NCBI GenBank assembly: GCA_025451595.1
Contig: JANWKD010000049.1
Span: 1 to 12,343, forward strand
Origin: Candidatus Babeliales bacterium
Lineage (GTDB): Bacteria; Babelota; Babeliae; Babelales; JANWKD01
Length of the DNA stretch: 12,343 bases
Reading direction: 5' to 3'
In this document: positions 7,401-12,343 of the stretch, piece by piece
Position numbering within the stretch: the stretch's first letter is position 1
Layout of the letters: each line of letters opens with the position of its first letter
Position numbers and translations under genes: made by a program
Notes under the pieces: model-generated
Seen by the model: the letters and a program-made list of their open reading frames with translations, nothing else
Database searches by the model: none
What the model was told of the DNA's origin: nothing

Positions 7401-8016
7401 CCTTACGTTTTTCTTGATATTCCTTTGAAAGAGCCGCAAGCTTTCGCTTCCTATTGTCTAGCTCCACTTGCGCTTCATTTTTTTGATCAGTCAAATGTTT
7501 TATTTTATCTTCCAAATCAACATTTTTTTTCATTGCATGTTTAAAATCTTCAAAACTAGCAATTGCATGTTTTTCGAAAGAAAGAATTTTTAATTCAGGA
7601 TCTTTTAAATAATCTTCTAACAACTTAATACGCTGCTCATCAGAACTAATAATTTGCTTTCTGGTAAACTGCTTATCAAATAACGTTTGATAGGTTTCAT
7701 TTAAGGTAGACAATCTTTGCAGAAGATCAGCATTTTCTGTGCTTGATTTGAGCTTATTTTTAATATCATTAATTTGAGCGGTAGTACTATCTAATTCCAA
7801 CTGAATTTTCTCAGCAAAATCTTTACTGGCTGCCTTAAAGGCATCTAAGCTTGTTTTTAAACGCCCAAGCTGCTCTTTCTTTTCAGAAACACCAGTCGGT
7901 AGATATACCTTATTTGGCTGCTCTTTATACTTGTCCCACCCTAAATAATCAAGCAATGAAGCTGAATGCAACGTGGATGATATACAATATGTAACAACAA
8001 AAATAAAGAATTTCAC
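4450..8016 (-). CDS. MscS-superfamily mechanosensitive channel, MscK-like, with large periplasmic coiled coil
   Basis: Large mechanosensitive channel that releases solutes on hypo-osmotic shock. The 1188-residue product starts at GTG 8014-8016, preceded by AAGGGGG four nt upstream. A signal peptide (1-19) leads into about 500 residues of charged coiled coil (45-545), expected in the periplasm. About ten hydrophobic helices follow (roughly 593-615, 652-672, 674-695, 717-737, 750-770, 792-810, 817-841, 870-892, 930-951, 975-993). Then comes the pore helix (about 996-1025), the MscS beta domain (QRPIKIGDYIEI, 1028-1039; IVLPNATLI, 1065-1073) and the alpha/beta C-terminal domain to about 1180. 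The order and size match E. coli MscK (KefA, about 1120 residues). Lys1013-Glu1014 sit in the pore-helix region, which is more charged than in MscS. The start overlaps the upstream gene's stop (GTGA), so translation is probably coupled. Confidence 0.93.
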   Translation of the reverse strand: MKFFIFVVTYCISSTLHSASLLDYLGWDKYKEQPNKVYLPTGVSEKKEQLGRLKTSLDAFKAASKDFAEKIQLELDSTTAQINDIKNKLKSSTENADLLQRLSTLNETYQTLFDKQFTRKQIISSDEQRIKLLEDYLKDPELKILSFEKHAIASFEDFKHAMKKNVDLEDKIKHLTDQKNEAQVELDNRKRKLAALSKEYQEKRKEQEEFSTRTTVPQESETKYKQQGIMLDLEEKLLGYQRQLAELKSEETVHRLAFLETAISIEHEKLKILKANLSKERAALRIDVSDLQAAKEKLEKKKQESLAVREKFYQSIKQLTTDREKYSKELEVIRKQHSISLSDAREIGEFSYEPKTIERFVGLCEFGYKSAQFSLIENKIEYLKAQIDVEAAKFHREEINFDIMQSWYKLTKRRFKTDEAVIAELKRYKEIAAQAAREEATFRDKRNTATNVLSLQNKKLTNLKSIQQQLIDQKDSLFKKYPTRYNTCASRFDELEKIIAEQIDTNNKIIEVYSHLIVTLEGMAKDISGIVAELESKSIWQRSEYAISWQGVKDIIPDLMNFGNDVYYLGMHYFSSQTFKTYGSTILNTIKNPLWLIIFIIKIAIIVLTYLIIYKELPNLIAFFDKIQKERQGLYVLSRALVTIIKFIQQYYTVLFVWTLIFALIYFDVIHELFLQVLLFLISIPLFSYLAYRLIRHLISYNAIYKYSLVSESFQRRFILVFSIFIYLTIILLLFREAFILTMYQKSELPTILLAMYSIGVRILIIFSIGKEELLSLMPSRGAFWHLITHIIDSYYYLILTVIIFIMIMSDPYVGGYGNLISYIIWGLVGTFLLVKGLFLAQQFGKKGVSYFFFHTDEEEVIHERFAYARTWFGLMVIALFFVLIVLGVVIGAKIWGKAISWQDIVTLLNVELFSTGFNEKTQQHIWFTPFKFIIVVSIIISGFLLAIAANRMVIKRIFDILPVDVGIQNTVMSISRYFIIFSAIFIAFQWGGLGWLLIAIGVVIGSIGYIVKEPISDFISYFIILVQRPIKIGDYIEIDKDIYGVVRHITPRSVILRKKDSYTIVLPNATLITHPVNNWNYSRNFVGLDDIYFTVFYGTDPQRIKSIVLEITQANTNILKRPQPVFRLERFTENGYEFMLRGFISETNTLMKWDIASDIRFALVTAFAKEGIKLAVPTRVIVSNNTN

Positions 8017-8609
8017 AGGACCCCCTTTTTGCCCATAAAATAAATAGTTTTAAATTGATTTCTATGCGGATGTAACGCAATACAGCCTAAAATCCAATGT
8101 TCAATTAATTTTTGTATTCGTTCATCAAAACATTCATTTAAGATACTCTCAATAGGCTGAGAAATCAAACGTTTAAAAAATGCGTTCTGATCGTATACGT
8201 CTTCGGAAAATAAGCCTAAATACGCAAAAAATTTACTCAATAATATTTTTTTTTGAAATCCAGTCAACGTCAACCCTGCCGAATTGCAAAAAAGATATAC
8301 TAATAGTTCGAAAATATCATCATGCGGATATTCCAATGGCAAAAAATAATAGCTCAATTCTAATATATGATGAAAAAAATAAATATCCTGACTTGCCAAA
8401 AAAAATGGTATATGTTGTAATTCAAGCGCATCCAACTGAAATAATTTTCTGTTTTTTGAAATAATATAATGCACTAATGCGCCATTATTCACAATATAGG
8501 GAGTCTTACGCCGCACAAGCTTACATTCAATACGCCCTAATTGAGAATCAAGAACAGATAACCAACCAGTATCAAATATTTTTAGCACAAAGCCTTTATT
8601 TTTTTCCAC
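8013..8609 (-). CDS. Putative RecO-like DNA repair protein (divergent)
   Basis: The 198-residue product starts at GTG 8607-8609; an in-frame TAG just upstream fixes the N-terminus at or after this codon, and no good ribosome site is visible. No signal peptide. Residues 5-35 (GFVLKIFDTGWLSVLDSQLGRIECKLVRR region) match the pattern of the RecO N-terminal OB fold: a GxVL strand, then a strand-turn-strand ending G-K/R-I and a basic stretch. GALV at 43 and the following LF-LDALELQ segment fit the next strands, and a helical half (75-180) resembles the RecO helical domain. RecO helps RecR load RecA on SSB-coated DNA. The CxxC zinc motif of many RecO proteins is absent, and the protein is shorter than usual (about 240). 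The assignment rests on pattern only. It is coupled to the downstream channel gene by a GTGA overlap. Confidence 0.45.
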   Translation of the reverse strand: MEKNKGFVLKIFDTGWLSVLDSQLGRIECKLVRRKTPYIVNNGALVHYIISKNRKLFQLDALELQHIPFFLASQDIYFFHHILELSYYFLPLEYPHDDIFELLVYLFCNSAGLTLTGFQKKILLSKFFAYLGLFSEDVYDQNAFFKRLISQPIESILNECFDERIQKLIEHWILGCIALHPHRNQFKTIYFMGKKGVL

Positions 8610-8822
8610 AGTTAAAATCTACTTATGCCAACTTTAACGCTTAAAACGCTGCAAAATTGGATTGATTAATATTCAAAGCTCTATTAGATTAACTTTTTTT
8701 ATCATTTAAAAAAATAATTTATGTGAGTTCGTTAAAAAAAATTTCGATCACCAATTAATTATTCTTAAAAACCTTTTAGTTTACGCGTTTTTTTATTTCT
8801 TTTATTTATTTTTTTAAAATTG

Positions 8823-8852
8823 TTGATATTTACATATTTCTAATTGTATTAT
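8823..8852 (+). promoter_or_regulatory. Promoter of the 8914 gene
   Basis: TTGATA (8823-8828) and TATTAT (8847-8852) are separated by 18 nt and each matches the sigma70 consensus at five of six positions. Transcription would start near 8859, about 55 nt before the ATG, so the dyad at 8881-8895 lies in the leader. Confidence 0.5.
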
Positions 8853-8880
8853 TATTAATGAATGTTGCTTACACGAAATT

Positions 8881-8895
8881 AAGTTAATCTAACTT
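8881..8895. promoter_or_regulatory. Dyad (AAGTTA-ATC-TAACTT), possible operator or leader hairpin
   Basis: Perfect 6-bp arms flank a 3-nt centre. It ends 9 nt before the GGAG core (8905-8908) of the 8914 gene. Its first 12 bases recur in inverse orientation at 8684-8695 on the RecO-like gene's side, as expected for a shared regulator site; no regulator is encoded nearby. Confidence 0.4.
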
Positions 8896-8913
8896 ATTAA
8901 AAAAGGAGTTCAT

Positions 8914-9474
8914 ATGAACACCAAATATTTTATACTATTAATATTAAACCTGCTCTTTTGCGCGCAACCAGCATTAGCAGAATTAGTAGGGGTATATTGC
9001 AATCTAACGAAATCCCCTGCTTCTTTTAGCGGCAAAGCTACACAAATACCACCGATTGAAGCTAAGGATCGCGTTGGGCAAAGCTTCAGAATAGGTGATT
9101 ATACCTTCTTTTATTTTAGAGTGCCAACCGATTCTAGCAAACCAATAACAGGCTTTGATGGAGCTGGCCATCAATACACCATTAGCAAAGAAGTTAATGG
9201 CTATAAAATGGTTATGGAAAAGTCACTTATTGTAAATGCACCGTCAAAAACTACCGAGCATTATAACCAAAAGTATTACACACCAATAGGAAACCCTCTT
9301 TATAAAGGTACTCCCGTAGTTAAATACGCATATGATCCCAAAACGCGTTTTCCTGAAGGCAATGAGACTATTATCTATACCTTAGATGTTCGTGATTTTA
9401 ATAAGTGGGAAAGCTTAACGCAACAAGAATGGAATGATATTGTTACCCGTCAGCAAAACGTAGATAAAATCTAG
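8914..9474 (+). CDS. Secreted protein of unknown function
   Basis: ATG 8914 follows AAGGAG with a 5-nt spacer. The 186-residue product has a textbook signal peptide (1-22, cleavage ALA|E). The mature part is rich in Tyr, Thr, Pro and Gly, with alternating strand-like segments (SFRIGDYTFFYFRV at 57-70, HQYTI at 86-90, TIIYTLDV at 152-159), which suggests a beta-rich fold; only one Cys (29) remains after cleavage. I do not recognise a family. The gene has its own promoter and a strong terminator, so it is a single-gene unit. The export signal, ribosome site and punctuation make it a confident gene. A periplasmic, surface or secreted location is equally possible. Confidence 0.87.
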   Translation: MNTKYFILLILNLLFCAQPALAELVGVYCNLTKSPASFSGKATQIPPIEAKDRVGQSFRIGDYTFFYFRVPTDSSKPITGFDGAGHQYTISKEVNGYKMVMEKSLIVNAPSKTTEHYNQKYYTPIGNPLYKGTPVVKYAYDPKTRFPEGNETIIYTLDVRDFNKWESLTQQEWNDIVTRQQNVDKI

Positions 9475-9506
9475 AAAATAAGACCCCATATATTTTTCGC
9501 ATTATC

Positions 9507-9534
9507 AGGAGAGGCTTTCTGCTTCTCCTTTTTT
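9507..9534 (+). terminator. Rho-independent terminator after the 8914 gene
   Basis: AGGAGA (9507-9512) pairs with TCTCCT (9524-9529), extended inwards by a G-T pair and GC/GC to a 9-bp stem with a TTTCT loop, followed at once by a T run (9530-9534). It lies 33 nt after the stop codon. Confidence 0.88.
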
Positions 9535-9575
9535 ATTTTAACCAACCATTGATTTTATATCCTATTTGAAATTAT

Positions 9576-9581
9576 TATAAT
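9576..9581 (+). promoter_or_regulatory. Perfect -10 box upstream of the 9629 gene
   Basis: TATAAT is an exact consensus -10 about 48 nt before the ATG and just after the previous terminator. No good -35 lies at 16-18 nt; TTGATT at 9549 is 21 nt away. A promoter is expected here because the terminator insulates this unit. Confidence 0.45.
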
Positions 9582-9628
9582 AGTAGAAACAGTAAACGTT
9601 ATGAAAAAAATTCCGCGGAGATATCCTA

Positions 9629-10459
9629 ATGAAAAACTATCAATTTTCGGTAATTATATTAAGCCTATTCGCTTATTGCAGTTCAACATATAGTCAAACC
9701 TATGATCCTAATTATATGCTCAAAAATTCAGATTTTTATTTAGGATCTATTATTATTAACTCGACGTATCCTAATATTAGTTACCAAATTGCCAAAAATA
9801 ATTACCCACTATTTTCGAATGCTAAATTAAAAACCGTCAACAACCCGTTGGGTAAAAATGTTCTCGCTCAATTAAGCCTCATGGGGCCGCAAGGTGCTGG
9901 TATCTCTGCAGACGATGCAAAACTAACCAATGACCGCTTACTGGACGATAAAGGAATGTTAAAATTAAATCAATCTGACATCAGTGGTATACCACTGATG
10001 GGTCTTGAGTTGCAATATGCCGGTCCATCGAGCTCTGCAAATAATATCATTGTGAAATCCACTGGGGACTCATCGTTAGAAACTTCTGCAACATTATTTA
10101 ATTATAAGCTTTATCAAAGGCTACAACAATTTGCTCCAGTAATTACGCAAAGCACCGTTGCCTTCGGGAAAAAACCGATGCCAACCAACGCACCACGAGC
10201 ATCCTTTTTTCTTAATTTATACTTTGACCCTGTCTCCGGCGAGGTTCATATAGATTCTATTGATGGATTAGTATTTGTAAAAATTACTCAAGAAGCCATT
10301 CAAGAAATCAATCAAGCAAACCAAGGACAAAATAATACCGGTGTTATGGGTTTATTGTTAGGGGGATTTGCTCCCCAACTGATACACCTGGATAACCAAG
10401 CTCTCATAGCGAATAAACAAGATCTCATCGATAATATAGTTGTTGAGATAGGTGATTGA
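9629..10459 (+). CDS. Exported protein of unknown function, first gene of a two-gene unit
   Basis: ATG 9629 has GGAG eight nt upstream; an earlier ATG at 9601 is in another frame. The 276-residue product carries a signal peptide (1-22, cleavage near TYS|Q). No transmembrane helix follows apart from a Gly/Leu-rich stretch at 239-250 (VMGLLLGGFAPQ). Strand-like segments (FFLNLYFDPVSGEVHIDSI at 193-211, LVFVKIT at 214-220) are mixed with Asn/Gln-rich linkers (222-236). Cys is found only in the signal peptide. A 22-bp perfect palindrome (9979-10000) encodes residues 117-124. The next gene starts 49 nt downstream without a visible terminator, so the two are probably co-transcribed. I do not recognise the family; YFDPVSGEVHIDSIDG resembles neither a known enzyme motif nor a lipoprotein signal. 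Confidence 0.86.
   Translation: MKNYQFSVIILSLFAYCSSTYSQTYDPNYMLKNSDFYLGSIIINSTYPNISYQIAKNNYPLFSNAKLKTVNNPLGKNVLAQLSLMGPQGAGISADDAKLTNDRLLDDKGMLKLNQSDISGIPLMGLELQYAGPSSSANNIIVKSTGDSSLETSATLFNYKLYQRLQQFAPVITQSTVAFGKKPMPTNAPRASFFLNLYFDPVSGEVHIDSIDGLVFVKITQEAIQEINQANQGQNNTGVMGLLLGGFAPQLIHLDNQALIANKQDLIDNIVVEIGD
9979..10000. repeat. 22-bp perfect palindrome inside a coding region
   Basis: The arm CATCAGTGGTA (9979-9989) is followed directly by its exact reverse complement (9990-10000). It lies in the middle of the 9629 gene. It is a different sequence from the palindrome at 3610 and is more GC-rich. It could be a binding site, an mRNA hairpin or chance; chance alone is unlikely for this length. 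Confidence 0.7.
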
Positions 10460-10508
10460 ACATTGGATACGGCTTCACAATAACTTTAAATCAAATAAGG
10501 AAAAAATC

Positions 10509-10922
10509 ATGAAAAAATTAGTAACTCTCGGACTCACGTTTTTCACCTGTTTTTCAATCGCTTTTGATGCAAATCAAGTGAAAGATATAATTAAAGAACG
10601 GGATGCAAAGATTCAGCAGTTATATATCAAAGCAAATATACCTGAAATGCAAAAACAACTCATACAATTTGAAAAAAACGCACATCCTGGAATTATCTCT
10701 TTGATAAGTGGACTTACTACATTGAAAAAGAATCCTATCAAATATAAAAAAGCTATATTAAATATACAAGAAGCTATTCATAATGTAGAAATTGCAAATG
10801 ATATCATTAACCAAAAAAATAAAATTAATCAGGCTTTGTACAATATTCAAAATGAAGTGTCTCAAATACGACAGGATTATAATAGCCAAATTTTAAGCCT
10901 AAAAAAGTCAAAAAACAGTTAA
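10509..10922 (+). CDS. Small exported helical protein
   Basis: I start it at ATG 10509, which has AAGGA seven nt upstream and opens a good signal peptide (MKKLVTLGLTFFTCFSIAFDA). The frame is open to an ATG at 10452 inside the preceding gene, but that start has no ribosome site and gives a polar, unlikely N-terminus. The 137-residue product is highly charged, rich in Lys, Ile, Asn and Gln. Its mature part is almost entirely helical, with a Pro-Gly break at 60-61 and a likely coiled coil at 88-132. No Cys remains after cleavage. It follows the 9629 gene by 49 nt, probably in the same transcript. Family unknown. Confidence 0.83.
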   Translation: MKKLVTLGLTFFTCFSIAFDANQVKDIIKERDAKIQQLYIKANIPEMQKQLIQFEKNAHPGIISLISGLTTLKKNPIKYKKAILNIQEAIHNVEIANDIINQKNKINQALYNIQNEVSQIRQDYNSQILSLKKSKNS

Positions 10923-10960
10923 TTTTACTGACCAGATCGATCAAATTCTTATTTCAAATA

Positions 10961-10990
10961 TTGACTTTTAGTTATTCCAATTAGTAAATT
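10961..10990 (+). promoter_or_regulatory. Candidate promoter of the 11062 gene
   Basis: TTGACT (10961-10966) is followed after 18 nt by TAAATT (10985-10990), a good -35 with a fair -10. Downstream, ATTAATTA (11021-11028) and TAATTAAT (11035-11042) form an AT-only dyad in the leader. No clear terminator precedes it, so read-through from the upstream pair is possible. Confidence 0.4.
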
Positions 10991-11061
10991 AATAATTAGA
11001 AGGCTACATATTAACAATATATTAATTATAATTTTAATTAATTAAACAAAAAGGAGTAATC

Positions 11062-11487
11062 ATGAAAAAGTTACATGTTATTACTAATTCCGTCATATTA
11101 TTGGCAGTTGGCTTTATTGCTATTCCAGTTCAATCTGGATTTATGTCTCAGGGTCGGAGTGATGCCGATAAACCAAGACATGAAAGACAAGGACATGAAA
11201 AGCATGAATTTAATTTTGAAGGTTTAGAAGAAAAACTACAAAAGCTACGAGACAATAAAGATGAAATTATTTCAAAATTAAATACTAAGATCAACGAAAT
11301 AGGCACAAAGAACAAAGGATTGGCAGATAAATTGCAAAAAGCTAAGAGTAAGATCGAACAAATTACTGCAAGTCCTGAGTTTAAGAATTTCCAAACTCAA
11401 GTACGTGATTTAGTTGATCAAATAAAACAAGCCAAAAGTGAAGATTCTACTGGAGAATTAACGAAGGGTTCTATTTTTAATAGATAA
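11062..11487 (+). CDS. Small exported coiled-coil protein
   Basis: ATG 11062 follows AAGGAG with a 5-nt spacer. The 141-residue product has a signal peptide (1-25, hydrophobic core VILLAVGFIAIPV, likely cleavage around VQS|G). A short His/Arg/Glu-rich, highly charged linker (36-50) leads to a continuous amphipathic helix or coiled coil (about 53-125) with Leu and Ile at heptad spacing and many Lys/Glu pairs, then a polar tail. No Cys and no further membrane segment. This resembles small periplasmic helical proteins (chaperone-like or adaptor proteins) in shape only. A 12-bp hairpin follows the gene before the next start. Family unknown. Confidence 0.85.
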   Translation: MKKLHVITNSVILLAVGFIAIPVQSGFMSQGRSDADKPRHERQGHEKHEFNFEGLEEKLQKLRDNKDEIISKLNTKINEIGTKNKGLADKLQKAKSKIEQITASPEFKNFQTQVRDLVDQIKQAKSEDSTGELTKGSIFNR

Positions 11488-11538
11488 ATTTAGATACTCT
11501 TTTCCAAAGGTAAAACAACAACGTTGAAACAAATAGTA

Positions 11539-11568
11539 TTCGCTAACCACCTTTTAGTGGTTAGCGAA
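11539..11568 (+). promoter_or_regulatory. 12-bp perfect hairpin between two secreted-protein genes
   Basis: TTCGCTAACCAC (11539-11550) pairs perfectly with GTGGTTAGCGAA (11557-11568) around a CTTTTA loop. No T run follows on the plus strand (GCATTAG), so it is not a standard terminator. It ends 10 nt before the GGA core (11579-11581) of the 11588 gene. It may stabilise the upstream mRNA's 3' end, reduce read-through or regulate the downstream start. Confidence 0.65.
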
Positions 11569-11587
11569 GCATTAGAAAGGAATCAAC

Positions 11588-11938
11588 ATGAAAAAAAGAG
11601 AAATTTTCATTGTATGTATAGCAATAAGCTTACTCAATGGATCAATTAAAAGCGGACTTGTCAGCGATGCATTATCAACAGCTGGAAACGTGGTGCGTGA
11701 TGCTGGTCAAGGCGTAAGAAATATAGGCGAAGATATTGCCTACCCCAGAAACGAACCCTACGTTAGAGCATATCCAGTAATTGCTGAACCAGTAACTGCT
11801 GAAGAAGAAATATACGCTCAAAGAGGAAATGGCTACTATGTCGGTCCAGAACAAGTTCCTGCCGATTTTTCAGACATAACAGTACGAGAAGATATAACAG
11901 AAGCACCTGGAATGATATATGAAAATTATGAGCAATAA
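11588..11938 (+). CDS. Small exported acidic, Tyr-rich protein
   Basis: ATG 11588 has AAAGGA six nt upstream. The 116-residue product starts MKKRE followed by a hydrophobic signal core (IFIVCIAISLL, 6-16), cleaved near IKSG (20-23). Residues 24-51 form an amphipathic, apolipoprotein-like helix (SDALSTAGNVVRDAGQGV region) with Gly and small residues on one face. The rest is Pro-, Glu- and Tyr-rich (eight Tyr between 52 and 116) and probably disordered, ending YENYEQ. The only Cys (10) lies in the signal core and is not followed by a proper lipobox arrangement. The next gene begins 38 nt after the stop with no terminator, suggesting one transcript. Family unknown; a surface or secreted role is inference. 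Confidence 0.82.
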   Translation: MKKREIFIVCIAISLLNGSIKSGLVSDALSTAGNVVRDAGQGVRNIGEDIAYPRNEPYVRAYPVIAEPVTAEEEIYAQRGNGYYVGPEQVPADFSDITVREDITEAPGMIYENYEQ

Positions 11939-11976
11939 TTAAGTAAAAAATTAAAAAATCAAAAGGGGAGATTCTC

Positions 11977-12343
11977 ATGATAAAAAAATTACTATTCACC
12001 ATATCGATTGTATCGACTGGCCTCATACAAATAGCTCACGCTGCACAAACTACAAATCAAACTTCTTTACTTCCATTAACACCAGGCGGAAATGACACTA
12101 CGTATAGATCAGGAGCTGCTGGTATCAATGTCAAAGTAAATAAGCCAGCCAGAAGAAGAGCTGGTATGAATAAAGGTCCCGTTCGTCCTTCGGTAAAGAC
12201 CAGTCAATTTGAAACATTGCAAGTAAATCAAAAAGCAGTACAACGAGCAGTTACTTCTTTAAATAAAGCGTTAAGTAATTATTTACAGGGTTCTTTAAAG
12301 ATAAACTGTTTTAATGGAACACAGCATGGCCCAGTAGGTCCAA
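11977..12343 (+). CDS. Exported protein of unknown function, 3' end outside the window
   Basis: ATG 11977 is preceded by AAAAGGGGAG (core about 7 nt upstream). The frame is open to the window edge, giving 122 residues. A clear signal peptide (1-22: MIKK, core LLFTISIVSTGLI, cleavage AHA|A) is followed by a Thr/Asn/Pro/Gly-rich segment (23-50), a basic patch (KVNKPARRRAGMNKGPVR, 53-70) and a helical stretch (77-108). The visible part ends in CFNGTQHGPVGP, a Gly/Pro-containing turn with the first Cys at 111. It is probably co-transcribed with the 11588 gene. The family cannot be judged from the visible part. Confidence 0.85.
   Translation, partial: MIKKLLFTISIVSTGLIQIAHAAQTTNQTSLLPLTPGGNDTTYRSGAAGINVKVNKPARRRAGMNKGPVRPSVKTSQFETLQVNQKAVQRAVTSLNKALSNYLQGSLKINCFNGTQHGPVGP

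Larger units (their letters stand above)
8610..8913. other. Divergent intergenic region with dyad elements
   Basis: This is 304 nt of very AT-rich sequence between the RecO-like gene (-) and the 8914 gene (+). I see no gene of its own. It holds a plausible plus-strand promoter (8823-8852), an inverted pair TTAGATTAACTT (8684-8695) and AAGTTAATCTAA (8881-8892), and a short direct repeat AACGCT near 8636 and 8645. No clear minus-strand promoter could be chosen. Confidence 0.6.

Noticed and set aside
8180..8464. Plus-strand open frame, 94 codons, within the RecO-like gene
   Set aside because: No ribosome site or promoter; it is antisense to a coupled operon gene.
9601..9690. ATG at 9601 as start of the 276-residue protein
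   Set aside because: It is out of frame and ends quickly; the ATG at 9629 has GGAG and a signal peptide.
10452..10508. Start at 10452 for the 10509 gene
   Set aside because: It overlaps the preceding gene, lacks a ribosome site and would bury the signal peptide.
11539..11568. Hairpin as a standard Rho-independent terminator
   Set aside because: The stem is strong but no T run follows on the plus strand.
11763..12026. Minus-strand open frame of 87 codons
   Set aside because: It crosses two plus-strand genes with good ribosome sites and signal peptides.
1..12343. tRNA, rRNA, CRISPR array, transposase or phage genes
   Set aside because: None was seen on either strand; apart from the insert at 2443-2562 there is no sign of a mobile element.

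Overview
The window is AT-rich bacterial DNA (roughly one third G+C outside a short GC-rich insert). Shine-Dalgarno sites are strong and uniform (AAAGGAG type), and genes are dense on both strands. I count 13 genes, and 10 of them begin with a signal peptide; most of these encode small proteins I cannot place in a family. A membrane pyrophosphatase, a giant MscK-like channel, many exported orphan proteins and low G+C suggest a Gram-negative, probably host-associated bacterium. A lineage such as Dependentiae (TM6) would fit, but no rRNA or other phylogenetic marker is present, so this is a weak inference.

Layout. 1-1958 (-): hppA, a K+-dependent, probably Na+-pumping membrane pyrophosphatase, cut by the window edge just after its last catalytic motif. 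2090-2632 (-): an exported or membrane protein carrying an in-frame GC-rich palindromic insert (about 2443-2562). 2739-3308 (+): a secreted protein whose 3' end overlaps by 23 bp the convergent gene 3286-3930 (-), which encodes a membrane-anchored coiled-coil protein. 4185-4397 (+): a 70-residue two-helix membrane protein followed by a terminator-like hairpin. 8609-4450 (-): a two-gene operon in which a RecO-like protein is translationally coupled (GTGA overlap) to a 1188-residue MscS/MscK-type channel with about 500 residues of periplasmic coiled coil. 8914-12343 (+): six consecutive genes for exported proteins of unknown function, split by promoters, a strong terminator and a long hairpin into about four transcription units. 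The last gene runs off the window.

How it fits together. The recognisable genes are envelope energetics (hppA), osmotic protection (the MscK-like channel) and possibly DNA repair (RecO-like). The rest is a battery of exported proteins, several of them coiled-coil or helical, which could act in the periplasm, on the surface or on a host; no function can be assigned from sequence alone.

The most notable non-genic signals are these: a multi-hairpin repeat inside a coding region that is open in three frames, resembling the protein-embedded palindromic elements of Rickettsia; two long perfect palindromes inside coding regions (24 bp at 3610 and 22 bp at 9979); and three genes with a hairpin or dyad ending 9-10 nt before the Shine-Dalgarno core.
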